Source: Microvirga tunisiensis (GTDB lineage Bacteria; Pseudomonadota; Alphaproteobacteria; Rhizobiales; Beijerinckiaceae). Taken from it: a DNA stretch of 64,000 nt. This document shows positions 9,338-20,397 of the stretch, one piece after another. A program made the translations under genes and the position numbers. Numbering within the stretch: the first letter of the stretch is position 1; each line of letters opens with the position of its first letter. The stretch is taken from the NCBI RefSeq assembly GCF_009296175.1, contig NZ_VOSK01000006.1, positions 46,574 through 110,573 on the forward strand, given 5' to 3'. The notes below the pieces were generated by a model, which worked only from the letters and a program-made list of their open reading frames with translations, was not told the DNA's origin and made no database searches.

Positions 9338-9685
9338 CCTGGAGCTTTGAGCGGAAGGAACGGTGGCCGGCACGGTGGTGGCCGGGGCGCCCTGCGATTT
9401 GAGGCGCTCGGTCTCATAGCGCAGCTGCCGCGTCTCGCGCCTCAGCTGACGACGGGACTTGCGGTTTTTGCCTTGCGCGAGCCAGCTCGCCACGCCGCCG
9501 ATCACCACCCCGAGCATGACGGCGGCGAAGATCACGGCGAAGAGGGGCAGCTGAGCGGCGAATTCCGGCGCGTCCTGCGAGAACGGATCCAGCGACAGGG
9601 TCACCGGAGCGCGGTTCGCGACGGCGAGCAGAACGACCAGGATGGCAATCGGCAGGAGAATGAGCGCCTTTAGAAAGCGAATCAC
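9332..9685 (-). CDS. LapA-domain (DUF1049) inner-membrane protein
   Basis: A roughly 117-residue protein of the LapA/YciS type. An N-terminal membrane segment (ALILLPIAILVVLLAVA) is followed by the family signature NRAPVTLSLDPF, then a second membrane segment (LPLFAVIFAAVMLGVVIGG) and a basic, coiled tail. In E. coli the LapA-LapB pair controls lipopolysaccharide synthesis through FtsH and LpxC; no lapB is visible here, so the role is inferred. GTG starts exist at 9691 and 9685; the second is better spaced from the GAGAGG ribosome site. It lies next to ihfB, as in related genomes. Confidence 0.85.
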   Translation of the reverse strand: MIRFLKALILLPIAILVVLLAVANRAPVTLSLDPFSQDAPEFAAQLPLFAVIFAAVMLGVVIGGVASWLAQGKNRKSRRQLRRETRQLRYETERLKSQGAPATTVPATVPSAQSSRF

Positions 9686-9725
9686 GAACACCTCTCAAGA
9701 ATGACTTCAAGGATCCCGTCAGGGA

Positions 9726-10040
9726 TCATTGGGCGGCCGCGGCCTTGAGCACCTTCGGAGCTGGAGCATTGAGCCGCTGACGCATTTCCTTGCCCGTCTT
9801 GAAGACGGGAACGACCTTTTCGGAGATGGAAACGGATGCACCCGTGCGCGGGTTGCGACCCGTGCGGGCATCCCGCTTCTTTACCGAAAACGCGCCGAAG
9901 CCGCGCAGTTCGACCCGGTCGCCCCTGGCGAGGGCGTCGGCGATGGTGTCGAGGATCGCGTTCACGATCTTCTCCACGTCGCGCTGGTAGAGATGCGGGT
10001 TCTGCTCAGCGATCTTGAGCACCAGTTCGGATTTGATCAT
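9726..10040 (-). CDS. ihfB: Integration host factor subunit beta
   Basis: A 104-residue DNA-bending protein of the HU/IHF family. With IhfA it binds specific sites and bends DNA sharply in transcription, replication and recombination. The start [17 protein letters not shown], the core [12 protein letters not shown] and the DNA-intercalating arm RTGRNPRTG are all present. Its place between sppA and lapA matches the order in other alphaproteobacteria. Confidence 0.95.
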   Translation of the reverse strand: MIKSELVLKIAEQNPHLYQRDVEKIVNAILDTIADALARGDRVELRGFGAFSVKKRDARTGRNPRTGASVSISEKVVPVFKTGKEMRQRLNAPAPKVLKAAAAQ

Positions 10041-10066
10041 GGAGTGGCTATATCTTTGACGTTGCT

Positions 10067-11032
10067 TTATTTTTCCAAAGGTTGCCAGACAGCCAGGAGG
10101 CCGTCAAGTTGCGCAACCTGCCCATGAGCCGATGTCCTGCGCAGCGCCTCGGCCACGCGCTCGAAACCGAAGAGATCGGCCACGGTCGCGCTCATGGCGA
10201 AGATCGAAAGATCCCGGTCGCTGCTCGGTTTCCAATCGCGAATCGGCAGGTCCTTGGCCACGCCCTTCGTCTGCTCGAGCCAGGCGACCGCATCCCGCTC
10301 GCCGCCGATCTTGTCGACGAGCTTCATGGGCACGCCCTGACGGCCGCTGAAGACCTGACCGGTGGAGGCGGTGGCCAGCTCGCCCTCGCTGAGGCGGCGG
10401 CGGTCGCGCACCAGGGCCTTGAACCAGTCGTAGGTGTCGTTGACCACCGCCTGCATGGCGGCACGGGCTTCCGGCGATGTGGGCTTGAAGGGGCTCGGCT
10501 CCGCCTTGAGGGGCGAGGATTTCACCTCCTCCAGCTTCACGCCGACCTGGCCCATGAGTCCCGACAGGTCGGGATATTGGAACAGCACCCCGATGGAGCC
10601 CACGAGCGAGGTCTCGCGCGCGACGATGTAGTCGGTCGCGATGGCCGTGATATAGCCGCCCGAAGCCGCCGTTCCGTCGACGAAGGTGACGACGGGCTTC
10701 TTCTCGGCGAGCCGGCGGATGTTGCGGTAGAGCTCCTCGGAGCCCGTCGTCGTGCCGCCGGGGCTGTTGATGGAAATCACGACGCCGGAGACCGCATTCG
10801 AATCGCCCACGCGCTGCATCAGGTCGGCGAGGCGCTGGTTGCCGGTGATCACGCCGTCGACGGAAATGCGCGCGATCTGGTTCTGGATCGCGCCATATCC
10901 CGCCCGGTCGGCGGCGGCGTAGCCAAGGGCGGCAACGGCCGCGATGAGGCCGGAGAATCCCGCAACGCGCCAGAAGGAGAGCTTGCGGCGCAGACGGCGG
11001 CGGTCGGCGATGGCTTCGGCATCGATGGACAT
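10067..11032 (-). CDS. sppA: Signal peptide peptidase SppA, short form
   Basis: A 321-residue membrane-anchored serine protease of the S49 family that degrades leftover signal peptides. One transmembrane segment lies at about residues 20-42. The Ser-Lys dyad is visible: S124 in TAASGGY and K176 in SSPLKAEP, 52 residues apart as in Bacillus SppA. The length corresponds to a single protease domain rather than the double-length E. coli form. The start is the ATG of [13 protein letters not shown]; the longer frame would run into the upstream repeat. It lies between rpsA and ihfB. Confidence 0.93.
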   Translation of the reverse strand: MSIDAEAIADRRRLRRKLSFWRVAGFSGLIAAVAALGYAAADRAGYGAIQNQIARISVDGVITGNQRLADLMQRVGDSNAVSGVVISINSPGGTTTGSEELYRNIRRLAEKKPVVTFVDGTAASGGYITAIATDYIVARETSLVGSIGVLFQYPDLSGLMGQVGVKLEEVKSSPLKAEPSPFKPTSPEARAAMQAVVNDTYDWFKALVRDRRRLSEGELATASTGQVFSGRQGVPMKLVDKIGGERDAVAWLEQTKGVAKDLPIRDWKPSSDRDLSIFAMSATVADLFGFERVAEALRRTSAHGQVAQLDGLLAVWQPLEK

Positions 11033-11080
11033 CGATTGGTCTCTTGCTGGTTCCAGATCGGATGAGAAGGGCTGCACCCT

Positions 11081-11194
11081 AGAGCATCGGACCCGAAAGT
11101 GGAAACCACTTTTGGAATCCATCCGACGCTCAATTCCCTAAGTAGCGCATCGTCTTGAGCGGAAAACCGGGCGCGCTTTTCCGCGCGATGCGCT
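11081..11194. repeat. Double palindromic repeat (family A)
   Basis: Two tandem palindromic modules occur. The first has the arms gagcatcgg/ccgacgctc around cgaaagtggaaaccactttt. The second has gcgcatcgtc and gcgatgcgct arms around gcggaaaaccgg. The same two-module structure is found at 37139-37250. It sits upstream of sppA. Confidence 0.7.
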
Positions 11195-11230
11195 GCGAGG
11201 GCACTTAGGGCGGCAAGCGCGCCGGCCAAC

Positions 11231-11298
11231 AAAAAACCCGCGCGATGGCTCGCGCGGGTTCACGAAATAAAAAATCCCCGGGCTTAAAGCCCGGGGAT
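11231..11298 (-). terminator. Tandem rho-independent terminators after rpsA
   Basis: Two strong hairpins follow the rpsA stop codon on the - strand. The first (11274-11298) has the stem atccccgggctt/aaagcccggggat, and the second (11235-11260) has aacccgcgcg/cgcgcgggtt. Each is followed on that strand by a T-run, seen as aaaaaa on the given strand. Double terminators fit a very highly expressed gene. Confidence 0.92.
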
Positions 11299-11324
11299 CC
11301 AATCAGGTTTCTTTTCGAGCCCGA

Positions 11325-13022
11325 TTATTTCTTGTCCTTGGCCTTCAGAGCGGCGCCGAGGATGTCGCCGAGCGATGCACCCGAATCGGCCGAGCCGTAC
11401 TGAGCCATGGCTTCCTTCTCCTCAGCGACCTCGAGGGCCTTGATGGAGACGGTGACGCGACGGGCCTTGCGGTCGAACTGCGTGACGCGGGCATCGAGCT
11501 TCTCGCCGGGGGCGAAGCGCTCGGGGCGCTGGTCGGCGCGGTCACGAGCGAGCTCGTTGCGCTTGATGAAGGTGGAGAGGTCGGTGTCGACGATCTTCAC
11601 TTCCAGGCCGCCGTCCTTCACCTCGAGAACCTCGCAGGTGACGATCTGGCCCTTCTTGATCTCGCCGGCTTCGGCGAAGGGATCGCCCGCAAGCTGCTTG
11701 ATGCCCAGCGAGATGCGCTCCTTCTCGACGTCCACGTCGAGAACCTGAGCACGGACGATGTCGCCCTTCTTGAAGTCGTCGATGACCTGCTCGCCCGGAC
11801 GGTTCCAGTCGAGGTCCGAGAGGTGGACCATGCCGTCGACGTCGTTCTCGAGACCGATGAACAGACCGAACTCGGTCTTGTTCTTGACCTCGCCTTCGAC
11901 TTCGGAGCCGACAGGATGCTTCTCGGCGAAAGCATCCCACGGGTTCTGGAGCGTCTGCTTCAGACCCAGCGAGATGCGGCGCTTCACCTGATCGACCTCG
12001 AGGATCACGACCTCAACCTCCTGCGAGGTGGAGATGATCTTGCCCGGGTGGACGTTCTTCTTCGTCCAGGACATCTCGGAGACGTGGATCAGGCCTTCGA
12101 TGCCGGGCTCGAGCTCGACGAACGCACCGTAATCGGTGATGTTCGTGACGCGGCCCTTCAGCTTCGCCTGGACCGGGTAGCGGGCGGCGATGCCTTCCCA
12201 CGGATCAGCCAGCAGCTGCTTGATGCCCAGCGAGATGCGGTGCGTCTCGTGGTTGATCTTGATGATCTTCACCTTCACCGTCTGGCCGATGGTTACGACC
12301 TCGGACGGATGGTTCACGCGGCGCCATGCCATGTCGGTGACGTGCAGCAGGCCGTCGATGCCGCCGAGATCAACGAACGCACCGTACTCGGTGATGTTCT
12401 TGACCACGCCGTCGATGACCTGCCCCTCTTCGAGGTTCGCCACGAGCTCGGAACGCTGCTCGGCGCGGCTCTCTTCGAGAACCGTGCGGCGCGACACGAC
12501 GATGTTGCCGCGGCGGCGATCCATCTTGAGGATCTGGAACGGCTGAGCCACGCCCATGAGCGGGGTGACGTCGCGGACCGGGCGGATGTCGACCTGCGAG
12601 CGGGGCAGGAACGCCACGGCGCCGTCGAGGTCGACCGTGTAGCCGCCCTTCACCTGGTTGAAGATCGTGCCGTTGACGCGCTCGCCGGCCTCGAAGGCCT
12701 TCTCGAGCTTCACCCACGACTCTTCGCGGCGGGCCTTGTCACGGGAGATGACGGCCTCGCCCAGCGCATTCTCGATGCGCTCGACATAGACCTCGACCTC
12801 GTCACCGACGACGACCGTCTGGTCGCGGTTCGGGCCGGCAAATTCTTTGAGGGCGACGCGACCTTCGGTCTTGGCGCCGATATCGATGACCGCGACGTCC
12901 TTTTCGATCGCGACCACCTTGCCCTTCACGACCGAGCCTTCGCTGATCTCGTTCGTGCGGAAGGATTCTTCGAGCAGGGCCGCGAAATCTTCACGGCTCG
13001 GCTGTTGCAAAGCTGCAGACAT
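11325..13022 (-). CDS. rpsA: 30S ribosomal protein S1
   Basis: A 565-residue S1 with six S1/OB repeats, the usual length. It helps the ribosome bind mRNAs with weak Shine-Dalgarno sequences. The repeats are recognisable by motifs such as VVKNITEYGAFVDLGGIDGLLHVTDM, which is the third repeat. The first two degenerate repeats, which bind the ribosome, and the four RNA-binding repeats are all present. A strong CAGGAGAACCT ribosome site precedes the ATG. In many proteobacteria cmk lies directly upstream; here an unrelated accessory gene does. Confidence 0.97.
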   Translation of the reverse strand: MSAALQQPSREDFAALLEESFRTNEISEGSVVKGKVVAIEKDVAVIDIGAKTEGRVALKEFAGPNRDQTVVVGDEVEVYVERIENALGEAVISRDKARREESWVKLEKAFEAGERVNGTIFNQVKGGYTVDLDGAVAFLPRSQVDIRPVRDVTPLMGVAQPFQILKMDRRRGNIVVSRRTVLEESRAEQRSELVANLEEGQVIDGVVKNITEYGAFVDLGGIDGLLHVTDMAWRRVNHPSEVVTIGQTVKVKIIKINHETHRISLGIKQLLADPWEGIAARYPVQAKLKGRVTNITDYGAFVELEPGIEGLIHVSEMSWTKKNVHPGKIISTSQEVEVVILEVDQVKRRISLGLKQTLQNPWDAFAEKHPVGSEVEGEVKNKTEFGLFIGLENDVDGMVHLSDLDWNRPGEQVIDDFKKGDIVRAQVLDVDVEKERISLGIKQLAGDPFAEAGEIKKGQIVTCEVLEVKDGGLEVKIVDTDLSTFIKRNELARDRADQRPERFAPGEKLDARVTQFDRKARRVTVSIKALEVAEEKEAMAQYGSADSGASLGDILGAALKAKDKK

Positions 13023-13336
13023 AGGTTCTCCTGAATGGCCCTCGTTTAAAGGGGCAACGCCGGCGGCTCGTGTTAACGGGCCGTTTCCAGCCGCCGCTGC
13101 CTGAGGACGCCCCTTTTAGGGCCATGTCCGAGGCATGCCGCTCATTGAGCGGGCCGGCGTATCATCGACGGATGGAAACGCTTGTACCGACAAGACTTTT
13201 CGGAACACCGCGAGGGCGCGGAACACGCACCCTTACAATCGAAAACCGTCAATGTCTTGTCGGATGGGGGTTCTTTTATCCCATGTGGCCCCGGATCACA
13301 AGGCTTTCAAGCCATTCGGCCGGGGCCCGCATCACC
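13023..13336. other. Intergenic region upstream of rpsA
   Basis: About 314 bp without a credible gene. It must hold the leftward rpsA promoter and the 3' end of the upstream leftward transcript. A weak hairpin (tggccccggatc...gccggggcc) lies near 13286-13328 and may end the SMP-30 transcript. I could not identify a confident -35/-10 pair. Confidence 0.5.
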
Positions 13337-14557
13337 TCACCCCGGACCTGCACCCTGAGTGTTGACATAGACCGCGTAGAGCGACTGGCTGGCCGCCATG
13401 AACAGACGGTTACGCTTGGGGCCGCCGAAGCAGATATTGCCGCAAACCTCGGGCAGGCGAATGCGTCCCATGAGCTTGCCCTCCGGTGTCCAGACGGTCA
13501 CCCCATTATAACCGACTGCCCGCCCGGCATTGCTCGAAGCCCACAGGTTGCCGTCCACGTCGCAGCGCAGGCCGTCGGGGCCGCATTTCACCCCGTCGAT
13601 CGTGCAGTCGGAGAACAGCCGCCGGTTCGAAAGCTTGTTGTCGGTGCCGACGTCGAAGACGTGAATGTCGCTCTTGCCGCCGGCGCCCGTGTCGCCCGGA
13701 CCCTTGCCCGTGCTCGCGACATAGAGCTTCTTGTAGTCCGGCGAGAAGCACAATCCGTTGGGATCGGGAACCTGGTCCTCCGTCACCACGAGGTCGACGC
13801 GGCCGCTCGGATCGACACGGTAGCAGTTCGTCGGCAGCTCCCGTCGCGCGCTGCCGATGCCGGCAGCTTGGCCAAGCTTGGGATTGAGCCGTCCGCCCGC
13901 ATTGCTCGGCCCGCCCTGAATGTCGGGTGCGCCTTCGTAAAGCTGGCCGCCATAGGGCGGGTCTGTAAACCAGTAGCTGCCATCGGGATGGGCCACCACG
14001 TCGTTGGGCGAGTTGAGGCGCTTTCCCTCGAACGAATCAGCCAGCACCGTGACCGATCCGTCGAGCTCGTATCGCACGACCCGACGGGTCAGATGTTCGC
14101 AGGAGAGCTGGCGGCCCTGGAAATCGAAGCTGTTGCCGTTGCTGTTGTTCGACGGCATGCGGAACACGCTCACGCGGCCGTCGTCCTCGAGCCAGCGCAT
14201 CTGCCGGTTGTTCGGAATGTCGCTCCAGACGAGATAGCGCCCCTGGGCGTTCCAGGCCTGCCCCTCGGACCAGAGCGCTCCCGTCCAGAGACGGGTGATG
14301 GCGCTGTTCGGCTGGGCATATTGGTTGAAGAGCGGATCGACCGTGAGAACGTCCGGATCGGTGAAATAGGTTGTGGGGGCGCCGCCGGGGCCGAAGTCAC
14401 GGGGAGGATTCGTCACCGTGCTGGGAGGCTGGGCGGGAGTCTGGGCCCATGCGGCGCCGGATCCGGCCACGACGGCTCCGGCACCCATGGCCTTGATGAG
14501 ACTGCGTCTGGACAGGATATCAGGATACTCGACCGGCGAACGTCGCTGCGAAGTCAT
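13337..14557 (-). CDS. SMP-30/gluconolactonase/LRE family protein, Tat-exported
   Basis: A 406-residue periplasmic beta-propeller protein. The N-terminus has a twin-arginine signal, SRRSLIKAMGAGAVVAGSGA, with a probable cleavage site after AWA. The body shows SMP-30 family features: LVWSDIPNNRQMRW, NSPNDVVAHPDGSYWFTDPPYGG, DPNGLCFSPDYKKLYVA and GPDGLRCDVDGNLWAS. These supply the acidic residues that bind the divalent metal in gluconolactonases. The likely reaction is hydrolysis of an aldonolactone, but the substrate is unknown. The ATG start follows a GGGAGGTG ribosome site. It stands alone, downstream of a transporter. Confidence 0.88.
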   Translation of the reverse strand: MTSQRRSPVEYPDILSRRSLIKAMGAGAVVAGSGAAWAQTPAQPPSTVTNPPRDFGPGGAPTTYFTDPDVLTVDPLFNQYAQPNSAITRLWTGALWSEGQAWNAQGRYLVWSDIPNNRQMRWLEDDGRVSVFRMPSNNSNGNSFDFQGRQLSCEHLTRRVVRYELDGSVTVLADSFEGKRLNSPNDVVAHPDGSYWFTDPPYGGQLYEGAPDIQGGPSNAGGRLNPKLGQAAGIGSARRELPTNCYRVDPSGRVDLVVTEDQVPDPNGLCFSPDYKKLYVASTGKGPGDTGAGGKSDIHVFDVGTDNKLSNRRLFSDCTIDGVKCGPDGLRCDVDGNLWASSNAGRAVGYNGVTVWTPEGKLMGRIRLPEVCGNICFGGPKRNRLFMAASQSLYAVYVNTQGAGPG

Positions 14558-14750
14558 GGACACCTCCCTGTTTCGGCGTCTTTTTCACCCGCTGGTCGGC
14601 GGACCGCGAGTCTCGCTGAATGGATCAGAATCCCATATTTCAGCGAAGCTTGAACCGTTCTTTTGAGGAATGCGGTCAAGGGCCGACTCGAAAGAGTTAT
14701 TGGGCCCGTCACCGCGCATGCCGATTGCAGGGGCTCGCAGCCATAAACGA

Positions 14751-14786
14751 TTCACCCCCCGCTTTTCCGGAAAAGCGGGGGGTGAA
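14751..14786. terminator. Perfect 36-bp palindrome, probable terminator of the MFS gene
   Basis: Two 18-base arms, ttcaccccccgcttttcc and its exact complement, meet with no spacer. It lies 30 bp beyond the stop codon of the leftward transporter gene. The stem is very strong, but no clean T-run follows on either strand, so its efficiency as an intrinsic terminator is uncertain. Confidence 0.65.
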
Positions 14787-14816
14787 AAGGATGGATCGAT
14801 GTCAGAGGGCTCGTCC

Positions 14817-16115
14817 TCAGTCCTCGTGAATGAGGCTGTGCTCGCGGGTGTCCTTCATCCCGAGATAGACGATGAGGGACAGGCCGATCATGGCGGTCAC
14901 GTACCAGAAGAAGCCGTATTCGATGCCGGCCTGCTTGAACCAGAGCGCCACGTATTCGGCCGTGCCGCCGAAGACCGTGTTGGCGATGGCATAGGGCAAG
15001 GCGACGCCCAGCGCCCGGATATGCGCCGGGAACATCTCGGCCTTCACCACCGCGTTGATCGAGGTATAGCCGGTGACGATCACGAGCGCCGCGAGGCAGA
15101 GGGCGAAGGCCACATACGGATCCTTCGTGCCGGCGAGCGTCGAGAAGATCAGGTAGGTGAACAGCACGCCGAGAATGCCGAAGCCCACCATCAGGGGCTT
15201 GCGGCCGATCTTGTCCGACAAGGCGCCGGCCACGGGCTGCAGCAGCATGAAGACGAAGAGCGCCGCCGCCGTGATCTGGCTCGCCGCCTCGCGGGAGAAG
15301 CCCGAGGTGTTCACCAGGAACTTCTGCAGGTAGGTGGTATAGACATAGAAGGCGAGCGTGCCGCCGGCGGTGAGCGCGATGACCGTGAAGGCCTGGCGGG
15401 GATATTTGGTGAAGAGCGCGAGGCCGCTGGAGCGCGGCGCCGCCGCGCCCTGCGCGTTCTTGTAGGATTCCGTCTCGGCGAGGCCGCGGCGGAGATAGAA
15501 CACGATCACCGCGAGCACGCCGCCGATGGCGAACGGGATGCGCCAGCCCCAGGCCTCGAGATTCTGCTCGGACATGGCCTGCTGCAGGATCAGCAGCACG
15601 GCGAGCGCGATCAGCTGACCCGAGATCAGCGTCACGTACTGGAAGCTTGAGAAGAAGCCGCGCCGGCTTTTGCCTGCCATTTCGCTCAGGTAGGTCGCGC
15701 TGGCGCCGTACTCGCCGCCGACGCTGATGCCCTGGAGCAGGCGCGCCACAATCAGGATGACCGGAGCGAGCACGCCGATGCTGTCATAGCCCGGGGTGAC
15801 GGCGATCATCAGCGAGCCCGTGCACATCAGCGTCACCGAGAGGGTGAGGCCCGCCTTGCGGCCCTTCCGGTCGGCGTAGATGCCCATGATCCAGGCGCCG
15901 ATCGGGCGCATGAGGAAGCCCACGGCGAAGACGGCCGCCGCGTTCAGGAGCTGGGCGGTCTGATCGCCCTTGGGAAAGAAGATGGGCGCGAAATAGAGGG
16001 TGAAGGCTGAATAGACGTACCAATCGTACCACTCGACCATGTTGCCGGCCGATCCGCCGAGGATCGACTTGAGACGGCCTTTCTGGTCGGCGACACTGTT
16101 TTTCATCAACATCAT
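14817..16115 (-). CDS. MFS transporter, metabolite:H+ symporter (MHS) type
   Basis: A roughly 432-residue, 12-segment inner-membrane carrier. The opening GNMVEWYDWYVYSAFTLYFAP is the hallmark of the MHS subfamily (alpha-ketoglutarate, proline/betaine, shikimate and citrate carriers). The loop DRKGRKAGL is the MFS motif between segments 2 and 3. It ends with a hydrophilic tail MKDTREHSL. The substrate cannot be read from sequence; a dicarboxylate or other organic acid is likely. Three close in-frame ATGs exist at 16115, 16112 and 16106. The gluconolactonase-like gene lies downstream on the same strand. Confidence 0.88.
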   Translation of the reverse strand: MMLMKNSVADQKGRLKSILGGSAGNMVEWYDWYVYSAFTLYFAPIFFPKGDQTAQLLNAAAVFAVGFLMRPIGAWIMGIYADRKGRKAGLTLSVTLMCTGSLMIAVTPGYDSIGVLAPVILIVARLLQGISVGGEYGASATYLSEMAGKSRRGFFSSFQYVTLISGQLIALAVLLILQQAMSEQNLEAWGWRIPFAIGGVLAVIVFYLRRGLAETESYKNAQGAAAPRSSGLALFTKYPRQAFTVIALTAGGTLAFYVYTTYLQKFLVNTSGFSREAASQITAAALFVFMLLQPVAGALSDKIGRKPLMVGFGILGVLFTYLIFSTLAGTKDPYVAFALCLAALVIVTGYTSINAVVKAEMFPAHIRALGVALPYAIANTVFGGTAEYVALWFKQAGIEYGFFWYVTAMIGLSLIVYLGMKDTREHSLIHED

Positions 16116-16268
16116 GCGACTCGTTTTCCAACGTGGGCACACGCTCCAAACGAGGAGCGCATGGCTTTATGGAGAGGATGGAAGGATTGTCGGAAGGGGC
16201 GGCAGCGTTTGGCGTGTCACTGCGGCCTTATTTGGTTGACCCCGACATAGAGCCAGCTCGACCTCGGG

Positions 16269-16898
16269 TCAAACCGGCCAGTCCGAGCGCCTGGCCTGGG
16301 CGACGGCCCAGTCGAGGGCCTGTTCGAGGCGGTCGTTGCCCCAGAACATCTCGCCGTCCTCGGTGAAGAAGGTCGGCGCGCCGAAGATGCCGCGGGACTG
16401 GACCTCGTCGCCCATCCGGCGCAGGCGCGTCTTGTTGGCATCCGTCTGCGCCTCGGCCAGGATGGCCTCGGCCGCGAGCCCCAACGCCGTCAGGATGTCG
16501 GTCAGCACCGCCGGATCGGCGATGTCGCGGCACTCGCCGAACTCGGCCGTGTAGACGGCCTTCGTGAAGGCGGGGGTCCAGCCGGGCTCGATGCCGAGGA
16601 GCGCGACGCGCGCTGCCGTGAGCCCATTCTGGGGAAAGGTCTTGGGACGGTAGAAGGGCAGACCGAGCCGGGCGGCCTCCCGCTCCATGTCCCGCCACAT
16701 GTAGCGCCCCTTGGCCGGATAGCGCGCAAAGGGCGATGTCTCCAGGCCTTGGGCCTTGAAGACGGGCCCGAGCAGGAACGGCCGCCAGAGAAGCACCACG
16801 CCGGCCTCCGCGGCGGCCTTTTCGACGCGCATGGCGGCGAGGTAGGAATAGGTGGAGGCGAATTCGTACCAGAATTCGACGTTCGGCTGACGGATCAT
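16269..16898 (-). CDS. 2-hydroxychromene-2-carboxylate isomerase family protein (DsbA fold)
   Basis: A 209-residue thioredoxin-fold protein of the kappa-class GST/HCCA isomerase family. The start VEFWYEFASTYSYLAA carries the serine that replaces the DsbA active-site cysteine and binds glutathione. The middle has WRPFLLGPVFKAQG and the C-terminal part has RGIFGAPTFFTEDGEMFWGNDRL, both diagnostic. In naphthalene degradation the enzyme isomerises 2-hydroxychromene-2-carboxylate; here no aromatic pathway is nearby, so the substrate is open. It is probably a single-gene transcript. Confidence 0.88.
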   Translation of the reverse strand: MIRQPNVEFWYEFASTYSYLAAMRVEKAAAEAGVVLLWRPFLLGPVFKAQGLETSPFARYPAKGRYMWRDMEREAARLGLPFYRPKTFPQNGLTAARVALLGIEPGWTPAFTKAVYTAEFGECRDIADPAVLTDILTALGLAAEAILAEAQTDANKTRLRRMGDEVQSRGIFGAPTFFTEDGEMFWGNDRLEQALDWAVAQARRSDWPV

Positions 16899-17042
16899 GA
16901 GCGCCTTTCACTGCCAGAGCCCTGGAGGAAGGAACCGGCCCGCTTCCCAAGCCGGCTTTTCGCTCCATGATCTGACCTATCGCGTTCCTTTAAGTTATGG
17001 CAGTCCCTGGCTTTCCGGTCAGGAATGCAGAGCGGGCATACC

Positions 17043-17088
17043 ATGCGATCCGACCGAAAGTGGCTTCCACTTTCGGGTTCGATGTTCT
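17043..17088. repeat. Palindromic intergenic repeat (family A)
   Basis: It has the arms gcgatccgaccgaaagtgg and ccactttcgggttcgatg. It is a single-module copy of the element also seen at 11081 and 37139. It lies about 50 bp upstream of argG, where it could affect the leader. Confidence 0.65.
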
Positions 17089-17138
17089 AAGTCGCGAGCA
17101 CCCTTTCACTGGACCCTTGCACTCTGGAACCCTTTGCT

Positions 17139-18371
<1,233 letters not shown>

Positions 18372-18538
18372 GACCGCAACTTGAGCTGGTTTGGGCGGGT
18401 CGCCAGTGAGCGCCTCGCCTGAACCTCTCATATCGTTCGCTCAGAATACAAGTCTCAGGTATAACCGGCTCTGAATTTACAACGAAATTCCGTTATGTTA
18501 GGAATTTATGCAATCCAGTCCATCTAGACGGAAGCACG

Positions 18539-20232
18539 ATGGCCCGCATTGAAGTCACTGCCGAGAACTTTCCTGGAAAAGCCCATACCGGTTTGGGAAC
18601 GGACACACTCGTGCTCGTCGGGGGAGGCACGTTCGATTTTGCATATGCGACTTTGTCTGGCTTCTCGGCAATCGCCATCGAGAGCGGAGCTGGCAAGTAC
18701 GCGACCATCCGCATTTCTGGTGAACAGCTGACCCGCATCACATCGTTCAGCAGCACAGATTCCTACACTTCGTTGTCCCTCACCGGAAGCAACATCGATC
18801 TGAGTGGAAAGTCAGTCAGCAATATCAACAGTCTCTCCATAGCCGATGACAACGCAACCGTAATCGTCAGCAGTCTGGCTCTCGCCTTGAAGCTCAATGC
18901 ACTTGAGCGCCAGGGGGAAACCATCGTCCTCAACGGACTTGTCTCAACTCCTGCAAGCCGATCAGACCTTCACAATCGGGGCTTTGATAGGATTATCGAA
19001 GGCTCGAATACCTGGACAAATGCGGCGCCTACTCTGACCGGCCTGAGCGGGCATTTTCACGTTCGCGAAGGTGAAAGCGTGCGTATCGATCCGGAGGGCG
19101 ACGCCCTGATCTCGGATCTCGAAGGCCCGATTGCCTATCTCGACATCGATTTGTCAGGCAACGGCATGTTTTTCGTCATGAGCAACTTCAAGCTCGGCGC
19201 GAATTTCAGGATTCTCGACAATTTCTCTGATCAGATACTTCTGTACAAAGACTCTGTCGTCGGAACGATAAACCGCAAGTTTGGCGGCAACGGAGCAAGC
19301 ATCGCATTTAATCAGTCCGCCACCGCGCAGATGATCAATGAATTCGTCCAGAATCTCTCTTATGCACCAGGCGACTTTATCTACGAAGAGAACGTCGTTG
19401 TTACGGTAACAGTGCGGGACAAGGGCTACAGGAAAGCGGAAGCCGTATTCTATGTAACGGCCGAAAACAATTGGACACCTACCAAGCCAACGCTCACGGG
19501 AGGTTCGGTCGTTGAGAACTCCGCTGCCGGTACAGTCGTCGGCACCATCAAAGCCACGGACGCCAACGGAGATCGCATAAGCTACAGACTTACCGACGAT
19601 GCTGGAGGGCGTTTCCGTATCGAGAATGACAAACTGGTCGTCTCCGGCAATGCACCAATCGACTTTGAGCGGGCGACAAAATACACCGTCACCATGGTCG
19701 CCAATGATGGCGAACAGGACGGCTTGCCCGCTACATTCGTGATTTCCGTCATCAACGTCCCCAATAGCAAAATATCAGGCACAAAGGGAAAGGACACGCT
19801 TACGGGCACCGCAGAGAGGGATTTTCTGTATGGAGGACTCGGAAACGACACGTTGACAGGCGGCGGCGATAAAGATTTTTTCGTCTTCAATGCGAAGCTC
19901 GGTACTGCTGAAACGGATCGGAAGGTGAACTTTGACAAGATCACCGACTTCGATGTCGCAGCGGATTCGATTTGGCTTGACGACAAGATATTCAACAACA
20001 CAGCCTTGAAGTTGCTCGGAAAAAGGCTTCAGAGGCGAGCCCGAAGAAGTTGAACAAGAAGTTTTTCACGGTTGCCGAAAAGGCCAAGGATAAGGACGAC
20101 TATATCGTCTACAATAAAAAGACGGGCGTAATCTCCTACGATCCGGATGGATCAGGGTCGAAAGCAGCAATCGACTTTGCTCAGGTGAAGCAGGGTCTTT
20201 CCCTAAAATACGAAAACTTCTTTGTCATTTGA
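18539..20232 (+). pseudogene. Cadherin-like/RTX-type secreted calcium-binding protein, frameshifted near the 3' end
   Basis: The first frame encodes 504 residues. It holds a beta-rich N-terminal half, a cadherin-like domain (VENSAAGTVVGTIKATDANGD ... IDFERATKYTVTMVANDGEQDG), then RTX nonapeptide repeats (GTKGKDTLTGTAERDFLYG, GGLGNDTLTGGGDKDFFVF). Such proteins bind calcium and usually leave by type I secretion with a C-terminal signal. At about 20020-20026 an A-run holds five A's. A sixth would restore KASEASPKKLNKKFFT and join the downstream frame (20050-20232), whose tail DYIVYNKKTGVISYDPDGSGSKAA is typical of this family's C-terminus. The gene is visibly richer in A and T than its neighbours. 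No secretion genes are nearby. Confidence 0.8.
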
Positions 20233-20397
20233 GACAACAAGAGTGAGCCCGTCGTTCCGTAAAGCGTGCTGGTTTATCTTCCGCCGCAGATGAGCTTAGA
20301 GCCTCGAGTCCAAATGCGTGTCACTTTGTGGCAGAGGCCTGTTTTCTTGATCGGTGCGACGGCTCGCATAAAAGCCCAGGTTCACTCTTCGGCCCGG

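Noticed and set aside
11823..13034. A 403-codon open frame opposite rpsA
   Set aside because: It is composed of Asp/Leu/Val/His-rich strings typical of antisense translation of S1 repeats, and rpsA is certain.
20015..20060. Programmed -1 ribosomal frameshift
   Set aside because: The run is only five A's (CTC GGA AAA AGG) and no stimulatory hairpin is obvious just downstream; slippage mutation or sequencing error is simpler.
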